DNA of 64,000 bases from Streptomyces alfalfae (lineage in GTDB: Bacteria > Actinomycetota > Actinomycetes > Streptomycetales > Streptomycetaceae): assembly GCF_004127445.1 (NCBI RefSeq), contig NZ_QEXM01000020.1, forward strand, positions 144,670 through 208,669, in the 5' to 3' direction. Under the pieces are notes generated by a model that saw only the letters and a program-made list of their open reading frames with translations, was not told where the DNA came from and searched no databases. A program made the position numbers and the translations under genes. Of the stretch, positions 17,594 through 26,798 are shown piece after piece (position 1 is the first letter of the stretch; every line of letters begins with the position of its first letter).

Positions 17594-17632
17594 CGCCAGG
17601 GTTCGCCAGGGTGCGCCAGATGGTGTGCCAGG
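17594..17632. repeat. Phased CGCCAG direct repeats
   Basis: CGCCAG occurs at 17594, 17604 and 17614, exactly one helical turn apart, with a related TGCCAG at 17627. On the NsdA-like gene's strand these are CTGGCG repeats about 65-100 bp upstream of its start, which suggests a cooperatively bound activator or repressor. Confidence 0.5.
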
Positions 17633-17766
17633 GGGCCCCGGGTGTCAGGTAGGAGTGCGCCACCCCGACCCGGTCGCCGCAAGGCACTCCCCAGGGTGCA
17701 CCCGAAAGCGGCCGGGCCGGGAGGTGCACGCAATGCAACAGGCACACGAAGGGATCTGTATCGCCC

Positions 17767-18954
17767 ATGCACACAGCATCGTCCTCCGTGTCCGCCCCGC
17801 CCCGGCCGCCGCACCCGCGTCCTCCCGCCCAGCGGAGCCGCGAGATGCCCCCCTCACCGGGAAGCGGCCCTTATCTGGAGCCGGTGCGGTCCTCCGCCGC
17901 GCAGCTCGGCGTCGGCCGTGCGCACCGTCCGCCCGGGGCCGGCACACAACCGCTCAGCGGGAGACTCGACTTGTCCGGCCCCCACGGGGCGCAACTGCGC
18001 GGCGCGATCGCTTCGGTGCACCGCATCTGCCCGGAGTTCAACCCCGTACAGGTGCTCCGCCGCAACGGCCGCACCGCCCTGCTCATCGGCACCGTCGGGC
18101 GCGGCGCCGCCGTCGCCAAGTGCCTGCTCGACCACTCGCCCGCCTGGTCGGAGCGGCTGCGGCACGAAATAGCCGCTTACCGTTCCTTCGTCCGCCACCG
18201 CCCGCCGGTCAGGGCGCCGCGGCTCATCGCCGCGGACCCCGACGACTGCACGCTGGTCATCGAGCGGATGCCGGGACGTGTGGCGGCGTTGCAGCGGCAT
18301 CCGATCGAAACCCCGCCGCGGGCGGACATCCGCGCGGCGCTCGGTTCCGTCGTCCGCCTCAACCGCTGGCAGCCGCCGATGGAGATGTTCGGCAGGCCGA
18401 TGGACTACGGCAGGCGGATCGCCCGCTTCCACGAGCTGGGCCTGCTGACCGACCGGGACATGGGCGACCTGCAGAAACTGCTGCACGGGATCGCGCACTC
18501 GGCCGTCCACCAGGGCGGCGGGCCGTACGCGATGTGGCAGTTCTGCCACGGCGACGCCCTGCTCTCGAACATCCTGCTCTCGCCGCCGGGACCCGTCCTC
18601 GTCGACTGGGAGCACGCGGGCTGGTACCTGCCGGGATACGACCTGGCGACGCTGTGGGCGGTCCTCGGTGACGCCCCGGTGGCGCGGCGCGAGATCAGCC
18701 AGCTGGCGCAGTCGGCGGGTCCGGCGGCGCGCGACGCCTTCCTGGTGAACCTGATGCTGGTGCTGACCCGCGAGATCCGTACGTACGAGATGGCCGTGCA
18801 GCGCTCGATGCACGGTACGACCCCGGCGGCGCCGGGCGCGGCCCATCCCGGTGCTGTGCCGTCCGGCGAGGAACAGCGGCTGCTGCTGAGGCGGCTGCAC
18901 GACGACTGCCAGCTGGCCCGCCGGGCCGTGCGAGCGGCGGTCGGCACTCGCTGA
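17767..18954 (+). CDS. Aminoglycoside phosphotransferase (APH)-fold protein
   Basis: A 395-aa protein with a Pro-rich N-terminus and an APH/choline-kinase fold. The catalytic loop is CHGDALLSN (HGD then Asn) and the metal-binding DxE equivalent is VDWEHAG. Members phosphorylate small hydroxylated molecules, but most chromosomal Streptomyces copies are uncharacterised and this one need not confer resistance. ATG 17767 has no good ribosome site; ATG 17845 (codon 27) has GGAG seven bases upstream and may be the true start. It is divergent from the NsdA-like gene, with which it shares a control region of about 240 bp. Confidence 0.75.
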   Translation: MHTASSSVSAPPRPPHPRPPAQRSREMPPSPGSGPYLEPVRSSAAQLGVGRAHRPPGAGTQPLSGRLDLSGPHGAQLRGAIASVHRICPEFNPVQVLRRNGRTALLIGTVGRGAAVAKCLLDHSPAWSERLRHEIAAYRSFVRHRPPVRAPRLIAADPDDCTLVIERMPGRVAALQRHPIETPPRADIRAALGSVVRLNRWQPPMEMFGRPMDYGRRIARFHELGLLTDRDMGDLQKLLHGIAHSAVHQGGGPYAMWQFCHGDALLSNILLSPPGPVLVDWEHAGWYLPGYDLATLWAVLGDAPVARREISQLAQSAGPAARDAFLVNLMLVLTREIRTYEMAVQRSMHGTTPAAPGAAHPGAVPSGEEQRLLLRRLHDDCQLARRAVRAAVGTR

Positions 18955-19077
18955 CGGGGACGGAGGCCCGCGGCGCGCCAAGGGGGGCCCGGGCGCACCG
19001 CGGACCTTCGTATGCCCCTGGTCTGCGCCTGCGGCCATGCCGGCGGGAACCGCCCGGCGGCCTATGCCGCGATGGCC

Positions 19078-19148
19078 CGCCGCTCGGGTCGCGTGCGCGC
19101 GCCGCTCGGGTCGCGCCCGCTTTGGTCGCGTGCGCGCGCCGCTTTGGG
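19078..19148. repeat. Short tandem direct repeats in intergenic DNA
   Basis: A 16-bp unit CGCCGCTCGGGTCGCG occurs at 19078-19093 and 19100-19115. A 20-bp unit GGTCGCGTGCGCGCGCCGCT occurs at 19087-19106 and 19124-19143. The copies are perfect and interleaved. They sit about 75 bp before the alpha/beta hydrolase start; no function is known. Confidence 0.7.
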
Positions 19149-19222
19149 CGTGAGGGCGGGAGTATCGGCCATGCTGTCACGTTCCCTCTACGGCTGCGGA
19201 CTTGTGACCGTAGCGTCAGGGT

Positions 19223-20056
19223 ATGTCCGTCACTGACGCAGAGCAGATCGACCGGGCCAACGCCTCCGGTCGCACCCCGGTCGTGTTCGTGCACGGCCTG
19301 TGGATGCTGGCAAGCAGCTGGGACCACTGGCTCCCGCACTTCGAGGCCGCCGGGTACGCGCCGGTCGCGCTGACCTGGCCCGGTGAACCGGCGACGGTGG
19401 CCGAGGCCCGCGAGCGCCCCGAGGCCATCGCGGGCAAGACCGTCAAGATCGTCGCCGACCACCTGGCGGGCCTGATCGGCACGCTGGAGCGCAGGCCCGC
19501 CGTCATCGGGCACTCCGTGGGCGGGCTGCTCACGCAGATCCTCGCGGGGCGCGGCCTGTCCGCGGTCTCCGTGGCGATCGACCCGGCGCCGTTCCGCGGC
19601 GTCCTGGCGCTGCCCCTGTCGACGATGCGCTCGCTGCGCCCCGTGATCGCCAACCCGGCCGACCGCAAGCGCGCCAAGCTCCTGACCTTCCCCCAGTTCC
19701 GCTACGCGTACGCCAACGCCGTCAGCGAGGAGGAGGCCAGGGCCATCTACGACCGCTACGCCGTGCCGGCGCCCTGCGTCGTGCCCGCGCAGGCGGCGAT
19801 GGCCAACCTCAATCCGCGCACCGAGGCCAGGGCGGACTGCCGGACCGTGCGGCGCGGCCCGCTGCTGATCATCTCCGGGGGGAAGGACAACGCGGTGCCC
19901 TGGGCGATGGCGAACGGCGCGTACAAGCGGCAGAAGGGCAACGCCTCCGTCACGGAGATCGTCGAGCTGCACGGGCGGGACCACGCGCTGACCCTGGACA
20001 GCCGGTGGGGGGAGGTCGCCGACACCGCCCTCGCGTTCGTGCGCCGCTTCGTCTGA
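19223..20056 (+). CDS. Alpha/beta hydrolase
   Basis: A 277-aa cytoplasmic alpha/beta hydrolase. FVHGLWM is the oxyanion strand motif, GHSVGG is the nucleophile elbow, an Asp lies in SGGKDNAVP and the final His in HGRDHAL, completing a Ser-Asp-His triad. Substrate unknown; close relatives are annotated only as hydrolases. The ATG at 19223 has only a weak CAGGG upstream. It stands alone between the APH-fold gene and the cell-wall amidase. Confidence 0.88.
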   Translation: MSVTDAEQIDRANASGRTPVVFVHGLWMLASSWDHWLPHFEAAGYAPVALTWPGEPATVAEARERPEAIAGKTVKIVADHLAGLIGTLERRPAVIGHSVGGLLTQILAGRGLSAVSVAIDPAPFRGVLALPLSTMRSLRPVIANPADRKRAKLLTFPQFRYAYANAVSEEEARAIYDRYAVPAPCVVPAQAAMANLNPRTEARADCRTVRRGPLLIISGGKDNAVPWAMANGAYKRQKGNASVTEIVELHGRDHALTLDSRWGEVADTALAFVRRFV

Positions 20057-20356
20057 GCGGCACGCCGCCGCGTCCGGGCCGCCGACGCGGGCGTGCACGG
20101 CGGGCGCGCACAGGTGTCGTGCTCATCCGAACAGGTGGTCTTCACTCCGCTCATTGGTCCACGCCACTGACGCACCGCAGGCGGTATGGCCTCCCTGGCG
20201 AAAAACTCTCCCTGACCGGGCCGGACCAGCGCTGACTCGGGAAACCGCTTGTCCTGAGCATGATTGACGGATCGTCGGTCAGCCGGTACCACTGACGCAC
20301 GCCCGGCCCGCACGTCCCGTCACGCTTCACCGGCCCAGACGTCCCAGGAGGCTGCA
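20057..20356. promoter_or_regulatory. Control region of the secreted amidase, with dre-like site
   Basis: No gene is seen in this 300-bp gap. It contains a DasR-type (GntR) operator-like sequence at 20153-20168 and an AT-richer stretch near 20200-20290 suited to a promoter. The AGGAGG at 20346-20351 is the ribosome site of the next gene. Confidence 0.5.
20153..20168. promoter_or_regulatory. dre-like operator (DasR/GntR type)
   Basis: ATTGGTCCACGCCACT agrees at 12 of 16 positions with the DasR consensus as I recall it (ACTGGTCTAGACCACT), keeping both TGGT and CCA half-sites. DasR links N-acetylglucosamine to development, so control of a peptidoglycan amidase would be logical. This rests on a by-eye match. 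Confidence 0.35.
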
Positions 20357-22348
20357 TTGCGAGCATCCGCCCGCGCCCGTACGTCGTCCGCGCGCAGACG
20401 CACCATCAGGACGGCGGGCGCCCTCGCGTCGGCCGGGCTGCTGGTGCCGCTGCTCGGCGCGGCCCCGTCACCCGGCGCCGACCGACCGTCGTCCGACACC
20501 GACCTCCAGGGCGCCTTCGCCGCCGCGTCCGCGGAGTACCGCGTGCCGCAGAGCGTGCTGCTCGGCGTCTCCTACCTCCAGTCACGCTGGGACGCGCACG
20601 GTGGCGCGGCCAGCGTCACCGGCGGCTACGGCCCCATGCACCTGACCGACGCGCGCACCGCCCTGGCCGCCGCCTCGCACCACAGCGAGGGCACGGAGGA
20701 CCCGCGCGGCGACACCTCGCGTCCCGCGAAGCCGCCGAAGGCGCACGTGCCCGCGGAGAGCGAGGTCCCCGCGCGGCTCATGACGCTGCCGCGCGCGGCG
20801 GAGCTGACCGGCCTGCCCGCCGAGAAGCTGCGTACCGACGTGGCCGCGAACGTGGAGGGCGGCGCGGCGCTGCTCGCAGCGGCCCAGAAGAAGCTCGGCA
20901 AGCCGCTGGGCGGTGATCCCGCCGACTGGTACGGCGCGGTCGCCCGCTTCTCCATGGCGGACGACGAGGCGACGGCGGCGACGTACGCCAATGACGTGTT
21001 CGCCGTCATCCGCGACGGCGAGCGGCGCACCACGGACGCGGGACAGCGCGTGACGCTCGCGCCGGTCCCGGGGCTCAGGCCCGACGCCGCGCAGGTCGAG
21101 CGCATGGGTCTGCGCAAGGCGCCGACGGGCGGCACGGAGTGCCCCAAGACCGTCGCGTGCGAGTGGATCCCCGCGCCGTACGAGGAGTTCAAGGACCCCA
21201 ACGGAAACCCCGACTACGGCAACCACGACCTCGGGGACCGGCCCAAGAGTCAGAGCATCGACTCGATCGTCATCCATGACACCGAGGGCCGGTGGGAGGG
21301 TGTCCTGAAGATGGTGCAGGACCCGACCTACGTGTCGTGGCAGTACTCCCTGCGCTCCACCGACGGCCACATCGCCCAGCACGTGAAGGCCAAGGACGTC
21401 GCCTGGCACGCGGGCAACTGGTACGTGAACTCCACGTCGATCGGGCTGGAGCACGAGGGCTTCCTCGTCGCCCCCGACACCTGGTACACCGAGGCCATGT
21501 ACCGGACGTCGGCCCGTCTGGTGAAGTACCTCGCCAAGCGGTACGACATCCCGCTGGACCGGCAGCACATCCTGGGCCACGACAACGTCCAGGGCACGAC
21601 GAGCGCCGGCATCCCGGGCATGCACACCGACCCGGGCCCCTACTGGGACTGGCAGCACTACTTCACGCTGCTCGGCAAGCCGTTCAAGCGCACGGCGGGC
21701 GCGAAGGGCGGCGTGGTGACGGTGGCTCCGGAGTACGCCCGGAACAGGCCGGAGTACACGGGCTGCGAGAAGCCGGGCCAGAAGTGCGTGCCGCACGGTT
21801 CGGCGGCGGTGCGCGTGCACACCGAGCCGCGCGACGACGCCCCGCTGATCAAGGACATCGGCAAGCGGCCCGGCGGCCAGGACTCCACGATCGACGTGAA
21901 CGACGTCGGCGCCCGGCTCTCGACCGGCCAGCAGTACGCGGTCGCCGAGCGCAGGGGCGACTGGACGGCCGTCTGGTACCTCGGCCAGAAGGCCTGGTTC
22001 AAGAACCCGAAGAAGCAGCCCACGGCGGTCGACGCCAAGGGCCTGGTGGTGACGCCGAAGGAGGGCGCCACGGAGGTGCCGGTCTACGGCCGGGCCTACC
22101 CGGAGAAGGAGGCCTACCCTGCGGGCGTGCCCGTCCAGGCCGTCTCGCCGCTGCCGTACAAGATCCTCGCGGGCCAGAAGTACGTGGTCGGCGACAAGGT
22201 CCCCGGTGAGTACTTCTACGCGCCGACGTTCGACACCGCGCCGCACAAGGTGGTGCGCGGCAAGGACATGTACTACGTGATCCAGTACGGGCACCGGATC
22301 GGGTACGTGCGGGCGGCCGATGTGCGGGTGGCTCCCTCGTCGAAGTGA
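20357..22348 (+). CDS. Secreted N-acetylmuramoyl-L-alanine amidase (Amidase_2)
   Basis: A 663-aa exported murein hydrolase. TTG 20357 is chosen because AGGAGG lies five bases upstream and translation then begins directly with an Arg-rich signal peptide (SSARRRTIRT, then a hydrophobic Ala/Leu stretch and an AAP/GAD cleavage region). The amidase_2 domain holds zinc ligands in IVIHDTEG, then IGLEHEGF, GHDN and PGMHTDPGPYWDW. The N-terminal 200 residues look like a substrate-binding or lysozyme-like helical region (YGPMHLTD), and the C-terminus contains SH3-like wall-binding repeats. It should cleave the amide between muramic acid and L-Ala. A dre-like site lies upstream. Confidence 0.9.
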   Translation: MRASARARTSSARRRTIRTAGALASAGLLVPLLGAAPSPGADRPSSDTDLQGAFAAASAEYRVPQSVLLGVSYLQSRWDAHGGAASVTGGYGPMHLTDARTALAAASHHSEGTEDPRGDTSRPAKPPKAHVPAESEVPARLMTLPRAAELTGLPAEKLRTDVAANVEGGAALLAAAQKKLGKPLGGDPADWYGAVARFSMADDEATAATYANDVFAVIRDGERRTTDAGQRVTLAPVPGLRPDAAQVERMGLRKAPTGGTECPKTVACEWIPAPYEEFKDPNGNPDYGNHDLGDRPKSQSIDSIVIHDTEGRWEGVLKMVQDPTYVSWQYSLRSTDGHIAQHVKAKDVAWHAGNWYVNSTSIGLEHEGFLVAPDTWYTEAMYRTSARLVKYLAKRYDIPLDRQHILGHDNVQGTTSAGIPGMHTDPGPYWDWQHYFTLLGKPFKRTAGAKGGVVTVAPEYARNRPEYTGCEKPGQKCVPHGSAAVRVHTEPRDDAPLIKDIGKRPGGQDSTIDVNDVGARLSTGQQYAVAERRGDWTAVWYLGQKAWFKNPKKQPTAVDAKGLVVTPKEGATEVPVYGRAYPEKEAYPAGVPVQAVSPLPYKILAGQKYVVGDKVPGEYFYAPTFDTAPHKVVRGKDMYYVIQYGHRIGYVRAADVRVAPSSK

Positions 22349-22362
22349 CGGTGGCACGACCG

Positions 22363-22402
22363 GCCGGGTCCGGGTCCGCGTGGGGGCGGGCCGGGGCCCG
22401 GC
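22363..22402. terminator. Hairpin between convergent amidase and GH95 genes
   Basis: GCCGGGTCC (22363-22371) pairs with GGGCCCGGC (22394-22402), nine pairs with one G-T. It is placed just after the amidase stop. Confidence 0.45.
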
Positions 22403-22448
22403 TTCCGTGCGTCTGCGTGGCTGTGCGGCTGTGTCGGCTGCGGGCGGC

Positions 22449-24824
22449 TCAGCCGAAGACGTGGCGCTGTCCGGCGCGGGCCCGGAAGGTCTTCGTCCCG
22501 CCTGGGAACAGGGTGGAGCGCAGGGTGAGTTCACGGGTGCGCGACGCCCTGACGGCGACGCGGGTGGCGCGGCCCGCCGCCCAGGTGAGGTCGAGCGTGG
22601 CGCCGCCGCGTGCGCGCAGGCCGCTGACCGAGCCGTCCGGCCAGCTCGCGGGCAGTGCGGGCAGGATGTCGAGCACGCCGTGCTGGCTCTGCAGCAGCAT
22701 CTCCACGATGCCGGAGGTCGCCCCGAAGTTGCCGTCGATCTGGAACGGCGGGTGGGTGTCCCAGAGGTTGGGCAGCGTGGAGGACGTGAGCTGTTCGCCG
22801 AGCATCCTGTGGGCGTGGTCGCCGTCGCGCAGCCGCGCCCAGAAGTTGATCTTCCAGGCCTTGGACCAGCCGGTGCCGCCGTCGCCGCGCGCCATGAGCG
22901 AGACCTTCGCCGCGTCGGCGTACGCGCTGCCCGCCTCGATCTGCCGTCCGGGGTGCAGGGCGTAGAGGTGGGAGACGTGCCGGTGCTCGTCGGTCCTGTC
23001 GTCGAGGTCGGCCTTCCACTCCTGGAGCTGGCCCCACGAGCCGATCCGCAGCCCCGGGTCGAGGTCGGCCAGGGTCCGTTCGAGCTCGGTGCGGAACGCG
23101 CGTGAGTCACCGAGGACCCGGGCCGCCTGAAGGGTGTTGGTGAACAGGTCGTGGACGATCTGCTGGGCCATGGCGCCGCCCGCGGTGAAGTCCCCGTGCT
23201 CGGGCGAGTAGCTGGGCGTGACGACCAGCTTGCCGTCGCGCGGGTCGGTGCGCAGGTTGTCCAGCCAGAACTCCGCGGCCTCCTTCAGCACCGGGTAGGC
23301 CGTGGTGCGCAGGTAATCCGTGGAGCCGCTGAAGCGGTAGTGCTCGTAGAGCTGGGCGGTGAGCCAGGCCGCGGCTTCGGGGAACCAGAAGGCGGTCGAC
23401 CAGTCGTGCGCTCCGGTGAACCCGTAGGGGTTGGTCTCGTTGTGCACGACCCAGCCGCGGCTTCCGAACATCTCCTCGGCGGTGCGGCGGCCCGGCGCGC
23501 GCAGCGCCTCGACGAAGCGGTCGTAGGGGGCGGCGGTCTCCGCGAGGTTGGCGGCCTCGGCGGGCCAGTAGTTCATCTGGAGGTTGATGTTGGTGTGGTG
23601 GTCCGCCGACCAGGGCGGGGTGGTGCTGTTGTTCCAGACGCCCTGGAGGTTGGCGGGCAGGGAGCCCGCGCGCGAGGAGGCGATGAGGAGGTAGCGCCCG
23701 TACTGGAAGAACAGCGCTTCGAGCGCGCGGTCGGCGGGGCTCGCGCCGCCCCCGTACTCCTTGAGCAGCCGGTCGGTGGGCACGTCCGCGGGCATGGCCT
23801 GCCCGATGTCGAGGGCGACGCGGCCGAACAGGGCGCGGTGGTCGCGCAGGTGCCGGGCGCGAAGTGCCGCGTGGCCCGCCGCGACGGCCTTGTCCACGGT
23901 CCGCGTGACGTCGGCGTGCGGGTCGTCGCCCCGGTAGCGGGGGTAGGTGTCGGCGTAGTCGGTGCCGGCGGCGAGGACGAACCAGACGCTGTCGGCGCCG
24001 GTGACCGTGACGCTGCCGTCGGCGTCGGCGACGCGGGTGCCGCCCCGGTGTCCGACGCGCAGCTGTGCCTCGAAGGCCAGGCCGTTGTCGGCGAGCGCGC
24101 CGCGCACCGTGATCCGGTCGCCGTCCGCCGTCGCGGTGGAGTCGGCGCGGGGCGAGGAGTACCGCAGGGTGCAGGTGACCTCGCCGGCACGGTCGGCGAA
24201 GAGCAGCCCGACGATCACCCCGTGCGGGTACGAGGCGAAGAACTCCCGCTGGTGGCGCACCTGTTGGTGCTCGTACGTGACGGTCGCGAGCCCTTGTGCG
24301 AGATCGAGCGCACGGCGGTAGCCGGCGCCGGGCTCGGCCGGGGCCCCGGGCACGTCGATGTGCAGGTCGCCGAAGGTCTGGTGGGCGCCGTAGCCGCGTC
24401 TGGCCTGGCCGAGCCGGTCCGCGACCGCGTCGGGGGCGAGCCGCCCCTCGGCGTCGAGTTCCGCGCGGACCCCGTCGAGGGCGCCGGGTCTCGGGGCGCG
24501 CCAGTTGCCGAAGTCGTAGCCGCCCTTCGATCCCGGGCCGCCGGTCCACAGTGTCTTCTCGTTGAACTGGAGCCGTTCGGAGGCGAGGGTTCCGAAGACC
24601 ATGGCGCCGAGGGCGCCGTTGCCGATGGGCAGGGCCTCGCGCTCCCAGTCGGCGGCGGGAGTGGCGTACCAGAGCCGCAAGTCATCGGAGGTGTCACCCG
24701 CCGCCCCCTCGGCGGCCCCGGCGTCGGTGAGCGCTCCGCTCCCGGCCACCAGCATGGCGGCGGGGCCCAGCGCCGACGTCATCGTGGCTCTTCGCGTGAT
24801 CCCCTGAGAGGTCCCCTGAGTCAT
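22449..24824 (-). CDS. Glycoside hydrolase family 95 (alpha-L-fucosidase type), exported
   Basis: A 791-aa protein spanning the full GH95 fold: N-terminal beta domain ([14 protein letters not shown]), the (alpha/alpha)6 catalytic barrel with [20 protein letters not shown] and the family signature [16 protein letters not shown], and a C-terminal beta domain. GH95 enzymes are inverting 1,2-alpha-L-fucosidases or L-galactosidases. From ATG 24824 the N-terminus has a twin-arginine pattern (ITRRATM followed by a hydrophobic stretch), so Tat export is likely. It stands alone, without an ABC sugar transporter. Confidence 0.92.
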   Translation of the reverse strand: MTQGTSQGITRRATMTSALGPAAMLVAGSGALTDAGAAEGAAGDTSDDLRLWYATPAADWEREALPIGNGALGAMVFGTLASERLQFNEKTLWTGGPGSKGGYDFGNWRAPRPGALDGVRAELDAEGRLAPDAVADRLGQARRGYGAHQTFGDLHIDVPGAPAEPGAGYRRALDLAQGLATVTYEHQQVRHQREFFASYPHGVIVGLLFADRAGEVTCTLRYSSPRADSTATADGDRITVRGALADNGLAFEAQLRVGHRGGTRVADADGSVTVTGADSVWFVLAAGTDYADTYPRYRGDDPHADVTRTVDKAVAAGHAALRARHLRDHRALFGRVALDIGQAMPADVPTDRLLKEYGGGASPADRALEALFFQYGRYLLIASSRAGSLPANLQGVWNNSTTPPWSADHHTNINLQMNYWPAEAANLAETAAPYDRFVEALRAPGRRTAEEMFGSRGWVVHNETNPYGFTGAHDWSTAFWFPEAAAWLTAQLYEHYRFSGSTDYLRTTAYPVLKEAAEFWLDNLRTDPRDGKLVVTPSYSPEHGDFTAGGAMAQQIVHDLFTNTLQAARVLGDSRAFRTELERTLADLDPGLRIGSWGQLQEWKADLDDRTDEHRHVSHLYALHPGRQIEAGSAYADAAKVSLMARGDGGTGWSKAWKINFWARLRDGDHAHRMLGEQLTSSTLPNLWDTHPPFQIDGNFGATSGIVEMLLQSQHGVLDILPALPASWPDGSVSGLRARGGATLDLTWAAGRATRVAVRASRTRELTLRSTLFPGGTKTFRARAGQRHVFG

Positions 24825-24941
24825 GACCGGCCACGCTAAAGGTCCGATGACTGGGTGGCAAGACAGGAAACAGCCCCGCTCCATGGACAGAACGGGGCGG
24901 CACTTGGACGGATGTGGGTCCCCGTGGTCAGGGGGTGCAGG

Positions 24942-25442
24942 TCAGCCCTGCTGGAAGAGCTCCGCGGGCAGCGGCTTCAGGAGCGCGTACAGATCGTCGG
25001 TGATCGGGCGGTCCCAGGCGGCGATGGTCACCAGGACATGGTCGCTCCGGTCGAACTGCACGCACGAGATGCGGCTCTCCGAAAGCTTCAGACGGCGCAC
25101 GATGAGGAGATTGTCCCCCTGCATCACCGGCATGTCCTCCGTGGAGACGACCGTGATGTCCTCGTCGTTCTCCAGGGCCAGGAGGAGCTGCGCCACCTCG
25201 AAGGGGATCTCGCCCTCCTCGGTCTCCCGCGCGGGCGAGCCTTCGGGCAGATTGCCGATGATCATCGCGGGGCCACGCCCGCCGAAGAGGTCGTAGCGCA
25301 GGAAGACGCCCTGGCAGCTGCCGTCGGGCGCGGGCAGCAGGCCCGCGCCGAGATTGCCGGGCCAGTCACCGGGATCCATGGCCAGGACGTCGAAGTCCGG
25401 GCCCGCGGGAGTGGCGGAGCTGCGGCGGCGGAGGAAGGACAT
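24942..25442 (-). CDS. Conserved actinobacterial protein of unknown function
   Basis: A 166-aa acidic soluble protein that I do not recognise as a named family. It has a basic N-terminal patch (SFLRRRSS) followed by a mixed alpha/beta sequence with conserved-looking segments MIIGNLPEGSP and DRSDHVLVTIAAWD. There is no signal peptide or membrane segment. It is isolated between the GH95 and LRR genes. Composition and codon use look like a genuine Streptomyces gene. Confidence 0.7.
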   Translation of the reverse strand: MSFLRRRSSATPAGPDFDVLAMDPGDWPGNLGAGLLPAPDGSCQGVFLRYDLFGGRGPAMIIGNLPEGSPARETEEGEIPFEVAQLLLALENDEDITVVSTEDMPVMQGDNLLIVRRLKLSESRISCVQFDRSDHVLVTIAAWDRPITDDLYALLKPLPAELFQQG

Positions 25443-25661
25443 GCGCCCATGGTACGTGGCCCGCGAGGTTTACCGGCGCGGGGGCAGGCGCCCCGTCGCG
25501 CCGTCCGCGCGCGCTTCGCCGGAACGCGTCCGCACGGCCCGAGGGCCCCGCCCGACCAGCGCTGAAGCTCGCGCGACGCCCACACGGGCGTACGCCGGCG
25601 ATGAGGCCGTACGCCTGCCGGCGCGGGCCCGGCGTCGGCGGCCGTCACCCGCGGGGGAAGA

Positions 25662-26426
25662 ATGACGCACCCGGAGAAGACGGAGGGACCCAAGGGCATG
25701 GACGACGCGAGCACCGTACTCGACTACTGGCACGGCGGCCTCGACGCGGTGCCGGACGAGGTCTGGCGCCACCCGCGTCTGGAGGTGCTGCTCCTGCCCG
25801 ACAACGCGCTCACGCACCTGCCGCCCCGCATCGGCACGCTCACGGACCTGCACACCCTGGACCTCGGTCACAACAAGCTGCGCGCCGTCCCCGCCGAGCT
25901 CGGCGGCCTCACCCGGCTCAGCCGCTTCCTCTACCTCCACGACAACAAACTCACCGAGCTGCCCGCGTCCCTCGGCCGCCTCACCCGGCTCGCCTACCTG
26001 AACGTCGGCGAGAACCGCCTGACCGCACTGCCCGACACGCTCGGCGCGATGACCGGCCTGGTCGAACTGCGGGCCCAGAAGAACGAGTTGACCCGCCTGC
26101 CGGACACCATCGGGTCGCTCGCCGCGCTCCGCGAGCTGTGGCTGCGCGGCAACCGGCTCGGGGACCTGCCCACGTCCGTGCGCCGCCTGCGCGAGCTGCG
26201 CGAGGTGGAGCTGCGGGACAACGCCTTCACGGCCGTCCCGGAGGCCCTGCGCGGCCTGCCGCTGCTGCGCCGCCTGGACCTGCGCGGCAACGGCGTACGC
26301 CGACTCCCCGACTGGCTGGCGGAGTTGCCCGCCCTGGAGAAGCTGGACCTGCGCTGGAACGACGTCCGGATCCACGAGGGGCTGCTGCGCGCGCTCACGG
26401 AGAAGGGCTGCGTCGTGCTCCGCTAG
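25662..26426 (+). CDS. Leucine-rich repeat protein
   Basis: A 254-aa protein made almost wholly of leucine-rich repeats of about 23 residues (LxxLxxLxLxxNxLxxLPxxL), roughly seven to eight copies from residue 35 to 240, for example LHTLDLGHNKLRAVPAELGG. No signal peptide, membrane segment or catalytic domain is present, so it is a cytoplasmic binding or scaffold protein. ATG 25662 has a GGGGGAAG ribosome site; ATG 25698 is an alternative. Its stop lies 10 bp from the convergent DUF397 gene. Confidence 0.85.
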   Translation: MTHPEKTEGPKGMDDASTVLDYWHGGLDAVPDEVWRHPRLEVLLLPDNALTHLPPRIGTLTDLHTLDLGHNKLRAVPAELGGLTRLSRFLYLHDNKLTELPASLGRLTRLAYLNVGENRLTALPDTLGAMTGLVELRAQKNELTRLPDTIGSLAALRELWLRGNRLGDLPTSVRRLRELREVELRDNAFTAVPEALRGLPLLRRLDLRGNGVRRLPDWLAELPALEKLDLRWNDVRIHEGLLRALTEKGCVVLR

Positions 26427-26436
26427 GGCCCGCCCG

Positions 26437-26679
26437 CTACGTCAGGTCGAACTCGCCCTCGCGCGCCCCGTGGACGAACGCCCCCCACTCCGCCGGGGTG
26501 AAGATCAGCGACGGGCTCTCGGGACGGCCCGCGTTGCGCATCGCGATGAAGCCTTCGACGAAGGCGATCTGCACGTCGCCGCGCCCCTCGCTGCTCGATC
26601 GCCAGTCGGCCCCGCTGAGGTCGAGCTCCGGCTTGTCCCAGCCCGCGAGTGGATGCTGCTGAATGGTGCCTTCGGCCAC
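26437..26679 (-). CDS. DUF397 protein
   Basis: An 80-aa protein with the DUF397 pattern: WRSSSEGRGDVQIAFVEG, then MRNAGRPESPSLIFTPAEW and a terminal AREGEFDL. These small Streptomyces proteins usually sit beside an XRE regulator and are implicated in developmental control (BldB/AbaA-orf types). Here no XRE partner is adjacent, so it is an orphan copy. Confidence 0.9.
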   Translation of the reverse strand: MAEGTIQQHPLAGWDKPELDLSGADWRSSSEGRGDVQIAFVEGFIAMRNAGRPESPSLIFTPAEWGAFVHGAREGEFDLT

Positions 26680-26798
26680 GTCCGTGCTCCTCCCGAATGC
26701 GTCGGTCCGGCGTCAGCCTAGCTTTCACCCCGGGTGCCGGACAGGCCGCGGGAGAGGGCCGTGACCCGCCGCCGCGCGATGTCCGTCCCCGGGGGCGC

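Noticed and set aside
17767..18954. Aminoglycoside resistance gene
   Set aside because: Only the general kinase fold is visible; no specific resistance subfamily signature is recognised.
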